Below, one piece after another: positions 13,983-24,439 of a stretch of 64,000 nt of DNA. This DNA is from an uncultured Shewanella sp. (GTDB lineage: Bacteria; Pseudomonadota; Gammaproteobacteria; Enterobacterales; Shewanellaceae): assembly GCA_947503555.1 (NCBI GenBank), contig CANNEE010000018.1:46595-110594 (forward strand), given 5' to 3'. The notes beneath the pieces were generated by a model, which saw only the letters and a program-made list of their open reading frames with translations, was not told the origin of the DNA and ran no database searches. The translations under genes and the position numbers were made by a program. Each line of letters starts with the position of its first letter. Position 1 is the first letter of the stretch.

Positions 13983-14327
13983 ATGGTCTGTTTCAAGTAC
14001 GATCTAAATCAAAATAATATTGAATTAAAGGCCAGTAATTGGAGCGGGTTTGAGCAGCTTTTTATCAATGGCCAAAGAGTATCGAGCAAATTCAATCTGG
14101 GACTTACAAGCGAGCATAGTGTAAAGCTAAGTAACGGAATTAACTGCCGTTTTCAGTTACTGATTGATCCGCAAACAGAGCAGCTTATGTGCAGGATTTA
14201 CCAGCAAAACAAGTTAGTTGCTAGCTTAAAACAAGGCAGTCAAAACCTGTTAAACAGTCAACGCTTACTCAGCCAAACTAGTTTGGTAGCCGGTCTAGTA
14301 TTAGTCTCGTTTGTTCTATGGTTTTAG
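13983..14327 (+). CDS. Hypothetical protein with C-terminal membrane anchor
   Basis: A 114-residue protein not recognised. It has a GGTGG ribosome binding site five bases before ATG, a polar, probably beta-rich body (1-90, with FINGQRVSSKFNLG and LLIDPQTEQLMCRIY) and one hydrophobic helix at the very end (TSLVAGLVLVSFVLWF, about 98-114). The layout is that of a tail-anchored inner-membrane protein with its body in the cytoplasm. It stands alone between ldh and the convergent MarR gene. Confidence 0.7.
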   Translation: MVCFKYDLNQNNIELKASNWSGFEQLFINGQRVSSKFNLGLTSEHSVKLSNGINCRFQLLIDPQTEQLMCRIYQQNKLVASLKQGSQNLLNSQRLLSQTSLVAGLVLVSFVLWF

Positions 14328-14374
14328 AAGAAAATGTCCAGATGAATGAGTCTGCAAGAATCATCTAATCTGGA

Positions 14375-14797
14375 CTATTGAGGAGTAAGTTTATTCATCT
14401 TGTTCAGCAATAACATAAAGTGCTCTTGCTCATGGGAACTTAAGCGAGAAAGAAATTTTTCATTCACTCTTTCTGCTTCATAAATAAGATCTTGTTCTAG
14501 TGCTTTGGCTTCATCGGTTAAGAATATTTGAAATGCGCGGCGATTATCTGCGTCCTGGTAACGGGTAATCAAACCTTGAACCTGCAACTGATCCAGCAAG
14601 CGTGTCATAGTGTAATTTGCAACATCACAACGCTTAGACAACTCAGTTTGAGTCACCCCTTCTTCCTGCCAGAGGGCAAATAATACAGGCCAGAGCTTAA
14701 TATCTAAACCATAACGTTTAAGCTGTCTATCTAGCTCTTCTTGAAGCTCAATATTCAAATGAGAAACCAAGTAACCTAGGCTTTCATATCGTTTCAA
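14375..14797 (-). CDS. MarR family transcriptional regulator
   Basis: A winged-helix repressor or activator of the MarR family, 140 residues from the chosen start. The DNA-binding part is GVTQTELSKRCDVANYTMTRLLDQLQVQGLITRYQDADNR split as helix-turn-helix plus wing with the conserved D-x-R at the wing tip. A TTG start is preferred because GGAGG lies four to five bases before it; an ATG 14 codons further upstream has no such site and encodes a non-conserved tail. No regulated neighbour is obvious, so the ligand and targets are unknown. Confidence 0.85.
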   Translation of the reverse strand: MKRYESLGYLVSHLNIELQEELDRQLKRYGLDIKLWPVLFALWQEEGVTQTELSKRCDVANYTMTRLLDQLQVQGLITRYQDADNRRAFQIFLTDEAKALEQDLIYEAERVNEKFLSRLSSHEQEHFMLLLNKMNKLTPQ

Positions 14798-14897
14798 ACT
14801 GCACCTCCAAGCTGACGGGGTCTGATCTAATATTATCACCTAACACATAAGAAACTAGTCTTTTACTCAACTAAATCCTAATTTACTTGAAGCGAGC

Positions 14898-15344
14898 TTA
14901 GCTATTTTCATTAAAAACAAACTCTTCGATAAAGCGATAGTAACAGGCTCTACCAAGTTCAGCCTTAAGGCCATTTTCAAGAGTCAAACTGATTGCTTGC
15001 TCACCAACAATAAAGTCACTGACTTTAATGTTCTCATGTTGAGTGGAGATAGCCGATATCACAGTCATGGTACCAGTATCATCCTGTAGATAGTCAACAA
15101 TATACAGAGGCACCTTAGCCACCTGAACTTTGACCTTTTCAACAGGCGTAATCAGATAATACTCTTCATCAACATAGTGCAATATGGAATAAAACAGCCT
15201 AGCAAACTTAGATGGTAGAGGGCTATCTAAATATCGCCAGTGCCCTTGGGAATCAATACTGAATAGCGCAGTCTCAGAGCATAATGGAATACCTTGAGTC
15301 ATATTTTTTAGTGCTAACTCGGCACTAGAATCTACTTCCGTCAT
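14898..15344 (-). CDS. DUF1285-like protein
   Basis: A 148-residue soluble protein resembling DUF1285 proteins, which have two small beta-barrel-like domains and no proven function. Seen features are the N-terminal GIPLCSETALFSIDSQGHWRY stretch, the central YYLITPVEKVKVQVAKVPLYI segment typical of the family, and an acidic C-terminus. No signal peptide or membrane segment is present. It sits upstream of the MarR gene on the same strand with about 100 bases between them, so the two could share a transcript. Confidence 0.75.
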   Translation of the reverse strand: MTEVDSSAELALKNMTQGIPLCSETALFSIDSQGHWRYLDSPLPSKFARLFYSILHYVDEEYYLITPVEKVKVQVAKVPLYIVDYLQDDTGTMTVISAISTQHENIKVSDFIVGEQAISLTLENGLKAELGRACYYRFIEEFVFNENS

Positions 15345-15519
15345 ATCACCTCCATTGAACTATGCACCAAGGAACTGACTGATGCGCTAACAGCAATATC
15401 ACTTCAGTTCCTTTCCCTTAATTTAGCCGTTTAATAGTGCTAAACATTTGCCCATCAAACCCTCTCTAACAGTATAGATAAGGCTTAGTAAAACCTTTAT
15501 GGTTTTGCACAGGATTTAG

Positions 15520-18500
15520 CTAACTTCTGCTTAAAATCGCCAGCAACGCTTCTAATGGATGCTGTGGTTTAAATCCAGCGAAGCGCTTAACTTGGCTGCG
15601 ACAAGAGTAACCCGACACTAGTACTTTATTAGGCTCTAGCTTAGACAATACCTGCTTCCATGAAAGGTCAAATAGCTGTTTTGAATTTTCAAGGTTAACG
15701 GTTTCATGACCATAGGTTCCAGCCATACCACAACAACCTAAGCTAACACTCTCAAGCTTGATACCAAAGTGAGCGAAAATCTGTTGCCACTCTTTAGGTG
15801 TATTTGGCTTAGCAGTCGATTCGGTGCAGTGACTTAGCCAAGTATAGGTCTCTGCTTTATCATCAAACTGCTTGGCAGGTAACTGCTCCAATACGCTAAG
15901 CAACCATTCATTCGCGAGCTTGACTTCAAAATCTCCTCGCTTCTCTCCAAGTGCATCTTTATATTCATCCCTATAACAGAGCACCATAGCAGGATCGACA
16001 CCCACCATAGGCATACCAAGGGCAAATACCTGATTGAGAAAGTCAGCACTGGATTTAGCGGTTTTCGCAAATTTACTCAAGAAGCCCTTAATATGCATCG
16101 GCTTACCGTTGGGCTTAAAGGGTAACAACACAGGTTTAAAGCCAAGCTTTTCAATTAGCTGCACAGTGCGCAACATTAATCCTGCATCATAAAAAGTATT
16201 AAATGGATCTTGGACGATTAACACATATTGATTGCGTTCGGCTTTGGGGATGCTCTTTAGGGCATCAAGATCGTAACCTCGACACGCGTGACCATCTAAA
16301 CGCTGTTTCAAGGTTGGAACAGATAAAGCTGGCGCATCCACATAACCTAAGGCTTTTTTTATCACCCACTGGCTTACAGGGTTTTGTGAGGCGAAGTTAG
16401 TAAGCTTGGGTACTTTTGCCATCAACTGCACCGAGTCTTCAATGGTGCCAACCAAATAATCTTTAGCCGGACGCATATAACGCTTATGGTACATATCAAA
16501 GAACTGTGCTCTAAATTTCGGCACGTCGACCTTCACAGGACACTGACCCACACAGGCTTTACAGGCTAAACAGCCCTTCATTGATTCCATCACCTCATGG
16601 GAGTAATCGTACTCCTGCTTAGCCTTATAGCTATTGCGCAAACGACTAACAATACTGACAGGTTTTGATTTGGCCAGCTCATTAACATCCACACCTTCGG
16701 CTTCAAGCAGCCTAAGCCACTCTCTCACTAATCCCGCACGCCCTTTAGGAGATTGAACCCTGTCCCCAGTCACCTTAAACGAAGGACACATTGGCGAATA
16801 GAGGCTGTAGTTAAAACACAAGCCGTTACCGTTACAGTCCATCACATCGGGAAATGCTTGACGCACCTTAACAGGAATTTGCCTATCAAAGCTGCCACGT
16901 TTGGCGCTATCGACGTTATAAACTAGTTCACCTTTATCAAGCGGCGCTACCAGCTTGCCAGGGTTCATACGGTTATCAGGATCGAACAGGCCTTTAACAA
17001 CGCGCAATACTTCATAAAGCTCATCGCCAAACACCTCAGGGCCATACTCACCACGCACCCCTTTACCGTGTTCACCCCACATTAAGCCGCCATATTTGCG
17101 GGTTAATGCCGCAACTTGATCCGATACTGTCTTAAGCAGCTTCTCATCATTAGGGTCGCACATATCCAGCGCAGGACGGACATGGAGCACACCCGCATCA
17201 ACATGGCCAAACATACCGTAATGCAGCTGATGACTATCAAGTAGGGCTCTAAACTCCATAATGAAGTCAGCAAGCTTCTCGGGTGGCACGGCAGTATCTT
17301 CAGCAAAGGCGATAGGTTTGCGCGCACCTTTAGTGGCGCCTAACAGACCAACCGCCTTCTTACGCATAGCATAGATACGATTGATACTGGCCTTATCTGC
17401 TGTTACCTGATAACCAAGCACACCCACATTGGCATCGATAATCTGCTTATCCAACACCTGAGTTAATGCCGCGATTTTCTGCTTTACTTCCTCAAGCTCA
17501 CCAGCAAACTCCACCATATTAAGACCGTCGATGGTTTTGCCAGGTACGTCTTGAATTTGATCAGATACCGAATGCCAAATGATATCGCCTTTGGCAAGAT
17601 TCAATACCTTAGAGTCAACCGTCTCCACCACAGTAGCCTTAGCCGCCACCAAAGAGGGAGCATGGCGCAGCGCAGACTCAAACGAGTCATACTTGATATT
17701 GACCATCATTCTTTCGCTAGGCAGTGGCGTGATATTAAGCTTAGCCTCTGTCACTATGCCTAAAGTGCCTTCAGAGCCTGAAATGATGCGCGAAAGGTCG
17801 AACTCATTAATGTCATCATTCCACACATTCTTTAAATCATAACCCGTTAAAAAGCGGTTGAGTTTGGGAAAACGTTCAATAATCAAGTCGCGCTTTTCTC
17901 GGCAAATTTGCGCTATGGTAGCGGTTAATTCTTGGCCTTTAGGGTTATCTATCTCTTGGCTTAAATTCTCCAAGCCAGAAATATTAATAGGATTAGTATC
18001 AAATATGCTGCCGTCGACCAGCACATTCTTAAGGCCTAAAACATGATCAGAGGTTTTACCATAGACTAAAGAGCCAGCACCAGATGCATCCGTGTTGATC
18101 ATACCGCCAATGGTGGCACGATTTGAGGTAGAAAGATCCGGACTAAAGAAATAACCATGGGGTCTTAGAGCATCATTTAACTGATCCTTAATCACACCCG
18201 CTTCGACTCTCGCCCAACCTTGCTCCACGTTAACTTCAAGTACACGATTCATATAACGGGACACATCGACAATCAAGCCATGGCTTAATGACTGGCCATT
18301 GGTACCTGTTCCGCCACCACGCGCGCTAAAAGTTACCTTATTAAACTCGTCTTTCGCTGCCAGTTGCAGCATTAGCTGCACATCTTGAGTCGATTTTGGA
18401 TACAGCACAGACTGAGGTAAAAACTGATAAACAGAGTTATCCGTTGCTTGGGCTAAACGTGCACTATAGCGCCTGTCTATATCACCGCTAAAATCGCTTT

Positions 18501-18570
18501 TTTCCAGCGCATTTAAATAAGCAAGATAGATAGGTTCCAATGTTTGTTGATGGGATAATAAAGGTAACAT
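15520..18570 (-). CDS. ydiJ: FAD- and Fe-S-dependent D-2-hydroxyacid dehydrogenase, YdiJ family
   Basis: A 1016-residue flavoprotein. The N-terminal half is an FAD_binding_4/GlcD-like oxidase (TPRGGG-like ARGGGTGTNGQS near 90, then the STSNRATIGGMINTDASG block). A ferredoxin-type cluster motif CLACKACVGQCPVKVDVP lies near 665-682, and a CCG-type C-terminal domain carries SLGCCGMAGTYGHE. E. coli YdiJ is reported to oxidise D-2-hydroxyglutarate. The start at 18570 aligns with E. coli YdiJ; an ATG 18 codons earlier lies inside the ppsA terminator and is rejected. Confidence 0.88.
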   Translation of the reverse strand: MLPLLSHQQTLEPIYLAYLNALEKSDFSGDIDRRYSARLAQATDNSVYQFLPQSVLYPKSTQDVQLMLQLAAKDEFNKVTFSARGGGTGTNGQSLSHGLIVDVSRYMNRVLEVNVEQGWARVEAGVIKDQLNDALRPHGYFFSPDLSTSNRATIGGMINTDASGAGSLVYGKTSDHVLGLKNVLVDGSIFDTNPINISGLENLSQEIDNPKGQELTATIAQICREKRDLIIERFPKLNRFLTGYDLKNVWNDDINEFDLSRIISGSEGTLGIVTEAKLNITPLPSERMMVNIKYDSFESALRHAPSLVAAKATVVETVDSKVLNLAKGDIIWHSVSDQIQDVPGKTIDGLNMVEFAGELEEVKQKIAALTQVLDKQIIDANVGVLGYQVTADKASINRIYAMRKKAVGLLGATKGARKPIAFAEDTAVPPEKLADFIMEFRALLDSHQLHYGMFGHVDAGVLHVRPALDMCDPNDEKLLKTVSDQVAALTRKYGGLMWGEHGKGVRGEYGPEVFGDELYEVLRVVKGLFDPDNRMNPGKLVAPLDKGELVYNVDSAKRGSFDRQIPVKVRQAFPDVMDCNGNGLCFNYSLYSPMCPSFKVTGDRVQSPKGRAGLVREWLRLLEAEGVDVNELAKSKPVSIVSRLRNSYKAKQEYDYSHEVMESMKGCLACKACVGQCPVKVDVPKFRAQFFDMYHKRYMRPAKDYLVGTIEDSVQLMAKVPKLTNFASQNPVSQWVIKKALGYVDAPALSVPTLKQRLDGHACRGYDLDALKSIPKAERNQYVLIVQDPFNTFYDAGLMLRTVQLIEKLGFKPVLLPFKPNGKPMHIKGFLSKFAKTAKSSADFLNQVFALGMPMVGVDPAMVLCYRDEYKDALGEKRGDFEVKLANEWLLSVLEQLPAKQFDDKAETYTWLSHCTESTAKPNTPKEWQQIFAHFGIKLESVSLGCCGMAGTYGHETVNLENSKQLFDLSWKQVLSKLEPNKVLVSGYSCRSQVKRFAGFKPQHPLEALLAILSRS

Positions 18571-18611
18571 CGACGGTTTCTTAATTCTGATACAGTGACG
18601 AGTATTATAAA

Positions 18612-18641
18612 CAAAAAAAGCCACTAAAAAGTGGCTTTTTT
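18612..18641 (-). terminator. Terminator of ppsA
   Basis: Hairpin aaaaagccac taaaaa gtggcttttt with A/T runs on both sides, 27 bases beyond the ppsA stop on the minus strand and just upstream of ydiJ. Confidence 0.88.
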
Positions 18642-18667
18642 CTCATATTGATCAATTTGATAATTAA

Positions 18668-21037
18668 TTAGGCGTGCTCTTTTCCTAGGTATAACCAAGT
18701 ATCGATCACAGTATCAGGGTTAAGTGAGACAGTGTCGATTCCTTGCTCAACGAGCCAAGCTGCGAAATCAGGGTGATCCGATGGACCTTGACCACAGATA
18801 CCCACATAGGCGCCTTTCTTCTTAGCCGCTTTAATCGCTAATGATAGCAATGCCTTCACTGCTTCATTGCGCTCATCAAACAGATGGCTAATAATACCTG
18901 AGTCACGGTCTAGACCAAGCGTCAGCTGAGTTAAGTCATTTGAACCAATAGAGAAACCATCGAAATACTCAAGGAATTGTTCAGCCAATAGTGCATTTGA
19001 AGGTAGCTCACACATCATGATAACGCGTAGACCATCTTTACCACGCTCAAGGCCCTGCTCTTTAAGCAGTTCAATCACTTGTGCAGCTTCATCAAGAGTA
19101 CGTACGAATGGGATCATAATCTCAACGTTCTTAAGACCCATATCATTGCGTACACGCTTGATCGCTTCGCATTCAAGTGCAAAACAGTCACGGAAAGATT
19201 CTGAGATATAACGGCTCGCACCACGGAAGCCAAGCATTGGATTTTCTTCTTCTGGCTCATAGCGATCACCACCAACTAGGTTAGCGTATTCGTTTGACTT
19301 AAAGTCAGACATACGCACAATCACCTTCTTAGGATGGAAAGCTGCACCTATGGTCGCAATACCTTCTGCCAAACGAGCAACATAGTACTCTACTGGAGAG
19401 TCATAACCGGCGATCATCTCATTGATCTCTTCCTGCAGCGCTGCATCTTGTTGGTTAAACTCAAGTAGTGCTTTAGGGTGAATGCCTATCATGCGGTTGA
19501 TGATGAACTCTAAGCGAGCTAGACCCACGCCTTCGTTAGGTAGACGAGCAAAATCGAATGCTCTATCTGGGTTACCTACGTTCATGGTGATCTTCATTGG
19601 TAGTTCAGGCATAGCATCAACACGAGAAGAAACAACTTCAAACTCCTGCTTACCTTCGTAGATATAACCCGTATCACCTTCGGCACAAGAAACTGTGACT
19701 TCTTGACCATGCTTGATCTTGTCAGTAACGTCACCACAACCCACAACTGCTGGCACACCAAGCTCACGGGCAATAATTGCTGCGTGACAAGTACGACCAC
19801 CACGGTTAGTCACGATTGCGCTTGCGCGCTTCATGATAGGCTCCCAATCAGGATCGGTCATATCGGTAACAAGCACGTCACCTGGCTGGATTTGGTCCAT
19901 ATCGTCGATAGATGCCAGTACCTTAGCTGTACCACTACCTACTTTATGACCAATTGCGCGGCCTTCAGAAATCACGTCACCGCGAGTTTTCAAATGATAG
20001 CGCTCAATTAGCTGTACATCTTCGCGAGAGCGAACTGTCTCTGGACGCGCTTGTACTATGTAAAGTTTGCCATCGTTACCGTCTTTAGCCCACTCGATAT
20101 CCATTGGACGGCCATAGTGCTCGGCAATAATAACGGCTTGTTTGGCGAGTTCCATTACCTCTTCGTCATTGATAGAGAACTGACGACGTAGTGCGGAATC
20201 AACATCTTGAATTTTAACTTGCTTACCATGTGATTGGTCATCAGAGTAAACCATCTCAATCAGCTTACTACCGATATTTCGGCGAACAACGGCCTTATTT
20301 CCAGCGGCCAAGGTTGGCTTGTGAACATAAAACTCATCAGGGTTAACCGCGCCTTGAACGACCATTTCACCTAAGCCGTATGAAGAAGTCACAAAGACCA
20401 CATCTTCATTACCAGACTCAGTGTCGATAGAGAACATCACACCAGAAGCGGCTTTATCTGAACGCACCATACGCTGAATACCAGCAGAAAGCGCTACACC
20501 ACGATGGTCATATCCTTGGTGAACACGATAGGAAATCGCACGGTCATTAAAGAGAGAAGCAAATACATGCTTAATCGCTACTAATACAGCGTCAAAACCC
20601 TTTACGTTAAGGAAGGTTTCTTGCTGACCAGCAAAGGAAGCATCAGGCATATCTTCAGCTGTTGCTGAAGAACGAACCGCAAAAGAGGCATCTAGGGTTT
20701 CAGAGGCTAGCTTTTCGTATGACTCACGAATGGCTTGCTCGAGTTCTGGTTGAAATGGGGTATCGATAACCCACTGTCTGATCTGTGCACCTACTTTAGC
20801 CAGTTCGTTAACATCATCAACATCGAGTGTGTCTAAGATGTCATAAATCTTCTGGTTTACTCCACTTTGTTCTAGAAACTCATTGAATGCATGAGAGGTT
20901 GTCGCAAAACCGCCAGGCACCTGAACGCCTGCATTAGCAAGATTACTGATCATCTCACCAAGTGACGCATTCTTGCCGCCAACAGTGTTGACATCACCCA
21001 TGCCCAATTCTTGATACCAGAGTACATATGATTGCAC
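18668..21037 (-). CDS. ppsA: Phosphoenolpyruvate synthase
   Basis: Converts pyruvate and ATP to PEP, AMP and phosphate for gluconeogenesis. The 789-residue product shows the ATP-grasp N-terminal domain ([33 protein letters not shown]), the phosphohistidine swivel motif [15 protein letters not shown] near residue 420, and the PEP-binding barrel ending with [10 protein letters not shown] containing the catalytic Cys. A GTG start with GGAGA seven bases upstream is chosen, matching homolog length; the longer frame adds 23 non-conserved residues. Divergent ppsR encodes its regulator. Confidence 0.96.
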   Translation of the reverse strand: MQSYVLWYQELGMGDVNTVGGKNASLGEMISNLANAGVQVPGGFATTSHAFNEFLEQSGVNQKIYDILDTLDVDDVNELAKVGAQIRQWVIDTPFQPELEQAIRESYEKLASETLDASFAVRSSATAEDMPDASFAGQQETFLNVKGFDAVLVAIKHVFASLFNDRAISYRVHQGYDHRGVALSAGIQRMVRSDKAASGVMFSIDTESGNEDVVFVTSSYGLGEMVVQGAVNPDEFYVHKPTLAAGNKAVVRRNIGSKLIEMVYSDDQSHGKQVKIQDVDSALRRQFSINDEEVMELAKQAVIIAEHYGRPMDIEWAKDGNDGKLYIVQARPETVRSREDVQLIERYHLKTRGDVISEGRAIGHKVGSGTAKVLASIDDMDQIQPGDVLVTDMTDPDWEPIMKRASAIVTNRGGRTCHAAIIARELGVPAVVGCGDVTDKIKHGQEVTVSCAEGDTGYIYEGKQEFEVVSSRVDAMPELPMKITMNVGNPDRAFDFARLPNEGVGLARLEFIINRMIGIHPKALLEFNQQDAALQEEINEMIAGYDSPVEYYVARLAEGIATIGAAFHPKKVIVRMSDFKSNEYANLVGGDRYEPEEENPMLGFRGASRYISESFRDCFALECEAIKRVRNDMGLKNVEIMIPFVRTLDEAAQVIELLKEQGLERGKDGLRVIMMCELPSNALLAEQFLEYFDGFSIGSNDLTQLTLGLDRDSGIISHLFDERNEAVKALLSLAIKAAKKKGAYVGICGQGPSDHPDFAAWLVEQGIDTVSLNPDTVIDTWLYLGKEHA

Positions 21038-21163
21038 AGTTCTATCTCCGCAAGTTTTTATTTTAAGTAGCCCTTCACATGAGGGCAGGAGCATTTTACA
21101 CTCCACCGCACAAAGCGTAAATGTATAATTTTATTTGTAATTTTATTACTACAAGAGGTCACT

Positions 21164-21976
21164 ATGTCACGGAAAGTATTCTACATCTCAGACGGTACTG
21201 CGATCACAGCAGAAGTATTTGGCCATGCGGTACTATCGCAATTTCCTGTAGAATTTGAATCACTTACCATTCCGTTTGTTGAAACAACAATCAAGGCAGA
21301 AGCTGTAATAAAGCAAATAAATGATAGTTTTATTACAACAGGAGAAAGACCTTTGGTCTTTCATTCCATCGTAAATCCTGAAATTCGAGACATAATTTAC
21401 AGTAGTGAAGGACTGGATTACGATTTTTTGAACACCTTTGTTGCGCCACTAGAACAACAGTTAGGTATAGCTGCAAGCCCTGTGGTTCATAGGACTCATG
21501 GTAAAGGAAATGATAGCTATGAAGCCCGTATCGATGCTATTAATTACGCTATGGAGAACGATGATGGTCAGACCATGAAGCACATGGACAAGGCAGACAT
21601 CATTCTATTGGGCGTTTCAAGATGTGGTAAAACTCCATCAAGCCTTTATCTATCGATGCAATTTGGTATTAAGGCGGCAAACTATCCATTTACCGAAGAT
21701 GATATGGATAACCTAAAGCTTCCTGAAGCATTAAAGCGCAACAAAGATAAGCTTTTTGGCCTGACTATCGATCCCAATCGCCTCCATGAAATTCGCCAAA
21801 GTCGTATGGAAAACAGTCGCTATAGTTCATTACGTCAATGTCGTCTTGAAGTTAAAGAGGTCGAGATGTTATTTAAAAAAGAGCGTATTCCTTTCGTTAA
21901 CACCACCAACCATTCAGTAGAAGAAATTTCGACAAAAATATTGGATATGACCGGCTTAGATCGCCATATGTTCTAG
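21164..21976 (+). CDS. ppsR: PEP synthase regulatory protein (bifunctional kinase/pyrophosphorylase)
   Basis: PpsR (DUF299 family, YdiA) inactivates PEP synthase by ADP-dependent phosphorylation of a Thr next to the catalytic His and reactivates it by Pi-dependent removal. The 270-residue protein has the P-loop-like [11 protein letters not shown] at 150-160 and the conserved start [18 protein letters not shown]. It is divergent from ppsA with 126 bases between the starts, so enzyme and regulator share a control region. Confidence 0.95.
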   Translation: MSRKVFYISDGTAITAEVFGHAVLSQFPVEFESLTIPFVETTIKAEAVIKQINDSFITTGERPLVFHSIVNPEIRDIIYSSEGLDYDFLNTFVAPLEQQLGIAASPVVHRTHGKGNDSYEARIDAINYAMENDDGQTMKHMDKADIILLGVSRCGKTPSSLYLSMQFGIKAANYPFTEDDMDNLKLPEALKRNKDKLFGLTIDPNRLHEIRQSRMENSRYSSLRQCRLEVKEVEMLFKKERIPFVNTTNHSVEEISTKILDMTGLDRHMF

Positions 21977-22112
21977 CAATTTCATAAGATATAGCGATAT
22001 TTATTGCACAGTTGTCTATAAATAACACAATAGGCACTGTGCTATGCCCCAGTATTCGTTATAATCCGTGTCAATTTAGGCTAAGTGCCCGTACCTATGC
22101 TCGGTATTTTGA

Positions 22113-23177
22113 ATGACCATTAAAACAGACGAACTTCGCACCTCATTATTATGTAAAGTCATCTCACCTGCACAACTCGCATCTGAGTATCCTTTAACCC
22201 AAGTTGCAGCCGATTACCTAGTGCAACAACGAAAGGAAGTTGAAGCCATTTTAGATGGCGATGATCAGCGCCTGCTTGTCATTATCGGCCCCTGCTCTAT
22301 CCATGATACCCAAGCAGCCTTGGACTATGCGCAGCGCCTTGCTAAGTTGCACCACGAGTTAAAAGATGACCTGTGCATTCTAATGCGCGTCTATTTTGAA
22401 AAGCCGCGTACCATAGTTGGCTGGAAAGGCTTGATATCCGATCCTGATCTAGATGGTAGTTTCAGTCCAAATAAAGGTCTGCGTAAAGCAAGACATCTAC
22501 TGCAGCAAATTACTGAGCTCAAACTTCCTATTGCCACTGAATTTCTTGATATGGTGAACGGCCAATACATTGCCGACTTGATCACTTGGGGTGCTATCGG
22601 CGCTCGCACAACTGAAAGCCAAATTCATAGAGAGATGGCATCGGCGCTCTCTTGCCCCGTAGGCTTTAAAAATGGCACTGACGGTAATATCAATATCGCT
22701 GTCGATGCCGTAAGAGCAGCGAAAGTACCGCACATCTTCTATTCACCAGACAAAGATGGGGCTATGGCGGTATATCGCACCCATGGCAACCCTTATGGCC
22801 ATATCATTTTACGTGGTGGTAAACAGCCTAATTACCATGCCAAGGATATTGAGACAGCGAGAGCCCAGCTTGAAGCTGTGGGTATCTCTCAGCGCATGGT
22901 GATTGACTTTAGCCATGGCAACAGTCAGAAGAAACATAAACAGCAACTCGCCGTTGCCGACGATATTATGGGGCAGATGCGCTCAGGTAGTCAGGCTATC
23001 GCAGGGATCATGGCTGAGAGCTTTATTGAAGAAGGCAATCAAAAGGTCATTCCTGGCGCAGAGCTCGAGTATGGTAAAAGTATTACCGATGCCTGCTTAC
23101 ACTGGGAAGACTCAGAAAAGCTGCTTAGAGAGTTAGCCGCTGCGGCTAGGGATAGAATAAATAAAGCTAAAGCTTGA
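22113..23177 (+). CDS. aroH: 3-deoxy-7-phosphoheptulonate (DAHP) synthase, AroH-like
   Basis: First step of the shikimate pathway: PEP plus erythrose 4-phosphate to DAHP. The 354-residue class I enzyme has LLVIIGPCSIHD (about 52-63), MRVYFEKPRT, GARTTESQIHREMASALSCPVGFKNGTDG split across the active site, and the metal-binding IDFSHGNS. Linkage ppsA-ppsR-aroH matches E. coli and the N-terminus TDELRT resembles AroH, so the tryptophan-sensitive name is preferred, though AroF/AroG cannot be excluded from the sequence. Feedback specificity is not visible. Confidence 0.85.
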   Translation: MTIKTDELRTSLLCKVISPAQLASEYPLTQVAADYLVQQRKEVEAILDGDDQRLLVIIGPCSIHDTQAALDYAQRLAKLHHELKDDLCILMRVYFEKPRTIVGWKGLISDPDLDGSFSPNKGLRKARHLLQQITELKLPIATEFLDMVNGQYIADLITWGAIGARTTESQIHREMASALSCPVGFKNGTDGNINIAVDAVRAAKVPHIFYSPDKDGAMAVYRTHGNPYGHIILRGGKQPNYHAKDIETARAQLEAVGISQRMVIDFSHGNSQKKHKQQLAVADDIMGQMRSGSQAIAGIMAESFIEEGNQKVIPGAELEYGKSITDACLHWEDSEKLLRELAAAARDRINKAKA

Positions 23178-23188
23178 TCAACAATGAT

Positions 23189-23220
23189 AAAAGGCTTTCA
23201 GTTGAGAGCCTTTTATTTTT
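23189..23220 (+). terminator. Terminator of the DAHP synthase gene
   Basis: Imperfect hairpin built on aaaaggct / agccttttat with a T-rich tail, about 12 bases after the stop codon. Confidence 0.8.
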
Positions 23221-23288
23221 TCACTACACCCACCCTCTAAGAGATCCGTTCACTAGTCCAACCTCTCCCAGTTACAACCTTTGACTTA

Positions 23289-23304
23289 TTAGACTTTAGT
23301 CTAA
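23289..23304. promoter_or_regulatory. Palindromic element TTAGACT-N2-AGTCTAA
   Basis: Two perfect 7-base arms separated by TT, centred about 125 bases before the start of the LuxR-type response regulator. The size and symmetry fit an operator for a dimeric helix-turn-helix regulator, possibly autoregulation. No binding protein can be named from the sequence. Confidence 0.45.
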
Positions 23305-23420
23305 GCTTATAGAATTTATAATGAAATTATCTAGCTAAGTGAATAAAGCATAGGAATATAGATTCATTTTCTGTTACATTGAACTATCTTCAAGCGCAAC
23401 GAACATAATCATAAAAAGCC

Positions 23421-24086
23421 ATGAAGCTAGAAAACTTAAATATTATTATTGCCGATGACCATCCGTTATTTCGTAATGCCCTACGTCAAGCATTAGCGAC
23501 GGCTTTCTCTAAAGCCAGTTGGTTTGAAGCAGATTGTGCGGACGCATTACAATCACTACTCGACGATCAAAGTCGCAGCTATGACCTGGTACTGTTGGAC
23601 TTACAGATGCCTGGCTCACATGGATACTCAACCCTTATCCATTTACGTTCCCACTTTCCAGAATTGCCAGTGGTGGTCATTTCAGCCCATGAAGACGCCA
23701 ATACTATCTCGAGAGCAGTTCACTATGGCAGTGCAGGCTTTATCCCTAAATCAGCGTCGATGGAAACCTTAGCCGAAGCCTTAACCTGTGTGCTTTATGG
23801 CGATATCTGGCTTCCAGAAGGCATCGAGCTTATCGAAGTATCGGATGAAGATGCGACAGATCAGATGGCCAGTAAACTTTCAGAGTTAACACCTCAACAA
23901 TACAAAGTGCTACAGCTATTTGCCGAAGGCTTGCTCAATAAACAGATAGCCTATGATTTAGGCGTATCCGAAGCCACAATCAAGGCTCATGCAACAGCAA
24001 TATTCAGAAAACTTGGCGTACGTAACCGCACCCAAGCTGTGATTGCCCTGCAGCAATTAGAAATGGAAAAAGTCGAGATTAATTAA
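23421..24086 (+). CDS. Orphan LuxR-family response regulator, CrbR-like
   Basis: A 221-residue NarL/LuxR-type regulator: REC domain with acidic pocket IIIADDH (9-14) and phospho-accepting Asp60 (LVLLDLQMPG), the conserved Lys in FIPKSAS, then a GerE/LuxR helix-turn-helix at about 153-215 (LTPQQYKVLQL ... NKQIAYDLGVSEATIKAHAT). No sensor kinase is adjacent. In Shewanella and Vibrio a similar unlinked regulator, CrbR, pairs with the kinase CrbS to switch on acetyl-CoA synthetase; that identity is inference from memory of the family. Confidence 0.82.
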   Translation: MKLENLNIIIADDHPLFRNALRQALATAFSKASWFEADCADALQSLLDDQSRSYDLVLLDLQMPGSHGYSTLIHLRSHFPELPVVVISAHEDANTISRAVHYGSAGFIPKSASMETLAEALTCVLYGDIWLPEGIELIEVSDEDATDQMASKLSELTPQQYKVLQLFAEGLLNKQIAYDLGVSEATIKAHATAIFRKLGVRNRTQAVIALQQLEMEKVEIN

Positions 24087-24116
24087 TCTCACTATCTCCC
24101 CCAATTTCAAACGGCG

Positions 24117-24152
24117 GACACCAGATGTTGATATCTGGTGTCTCGCTTTTAT
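24117..24152 (+). terminator. Terminator of the response regulator gene
   Basis: Strong hairpin gacaccagat gttgat atctggtgtc followed by a short spacer and TTTT, 30 bases after the stop. Confidence 0.75.
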
Positions 24153-24403
24153 TATCTATCTTCAGCCCTTCCTCTATCCTGCACTGGTGCAGCGTTTCCC
24201 TGTAATAGACTAGCGATGGGTTATCTTCACGAAAACAAAGCAACACCTAGTCTCACCAGAGCCCCTCATAAGCCCTTGAACAGCATATCTCATAACACGC
24301 TATAACTTCATAACAAACAAGCGAAACAACCCGTTCTAAAGCACTCCAAGCACTCAATTTGACATTACAATCGTTAGAAATAATGCAGCTAACAATAAAT
24401 CAT

Positions 24404-24433
24404 CAAAAAAGAGGCCATCTAGGCCTCTTTATT
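24404..24433 (-). terminator. Terminator of lpxM
   Basis: Hairpin aaaaaagaggcc atct aggcctctttatt close to the lpxM stop; on the minus strand the stem is followed by a run of T. Confidence 0.85.
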
Positions 24434-24439
24434 AGCTTG

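Larger units (their letters stand above)
24087..24439. other. Intergenic region between convergent response regulator and lpxM
   Basis: A 353-base gap holding two terminators, one per flanking gene (24117-24152 and 24404-24433). No small ORF with a ribosome binding site or other structure was seen between them. Confidence 0.6.

Noticed and set aside
18571-18624. Longer start for ydiJ
   Set aside because: The extra codons fall in the ppsA terminator and do not align with YdiJ homologs.
21038-21106. 23-residue N-terminal extension of ppsA
   Set aside because: Not conserved; the GTG at 21037 has GGAGA at proper spacing and gives the normal length.
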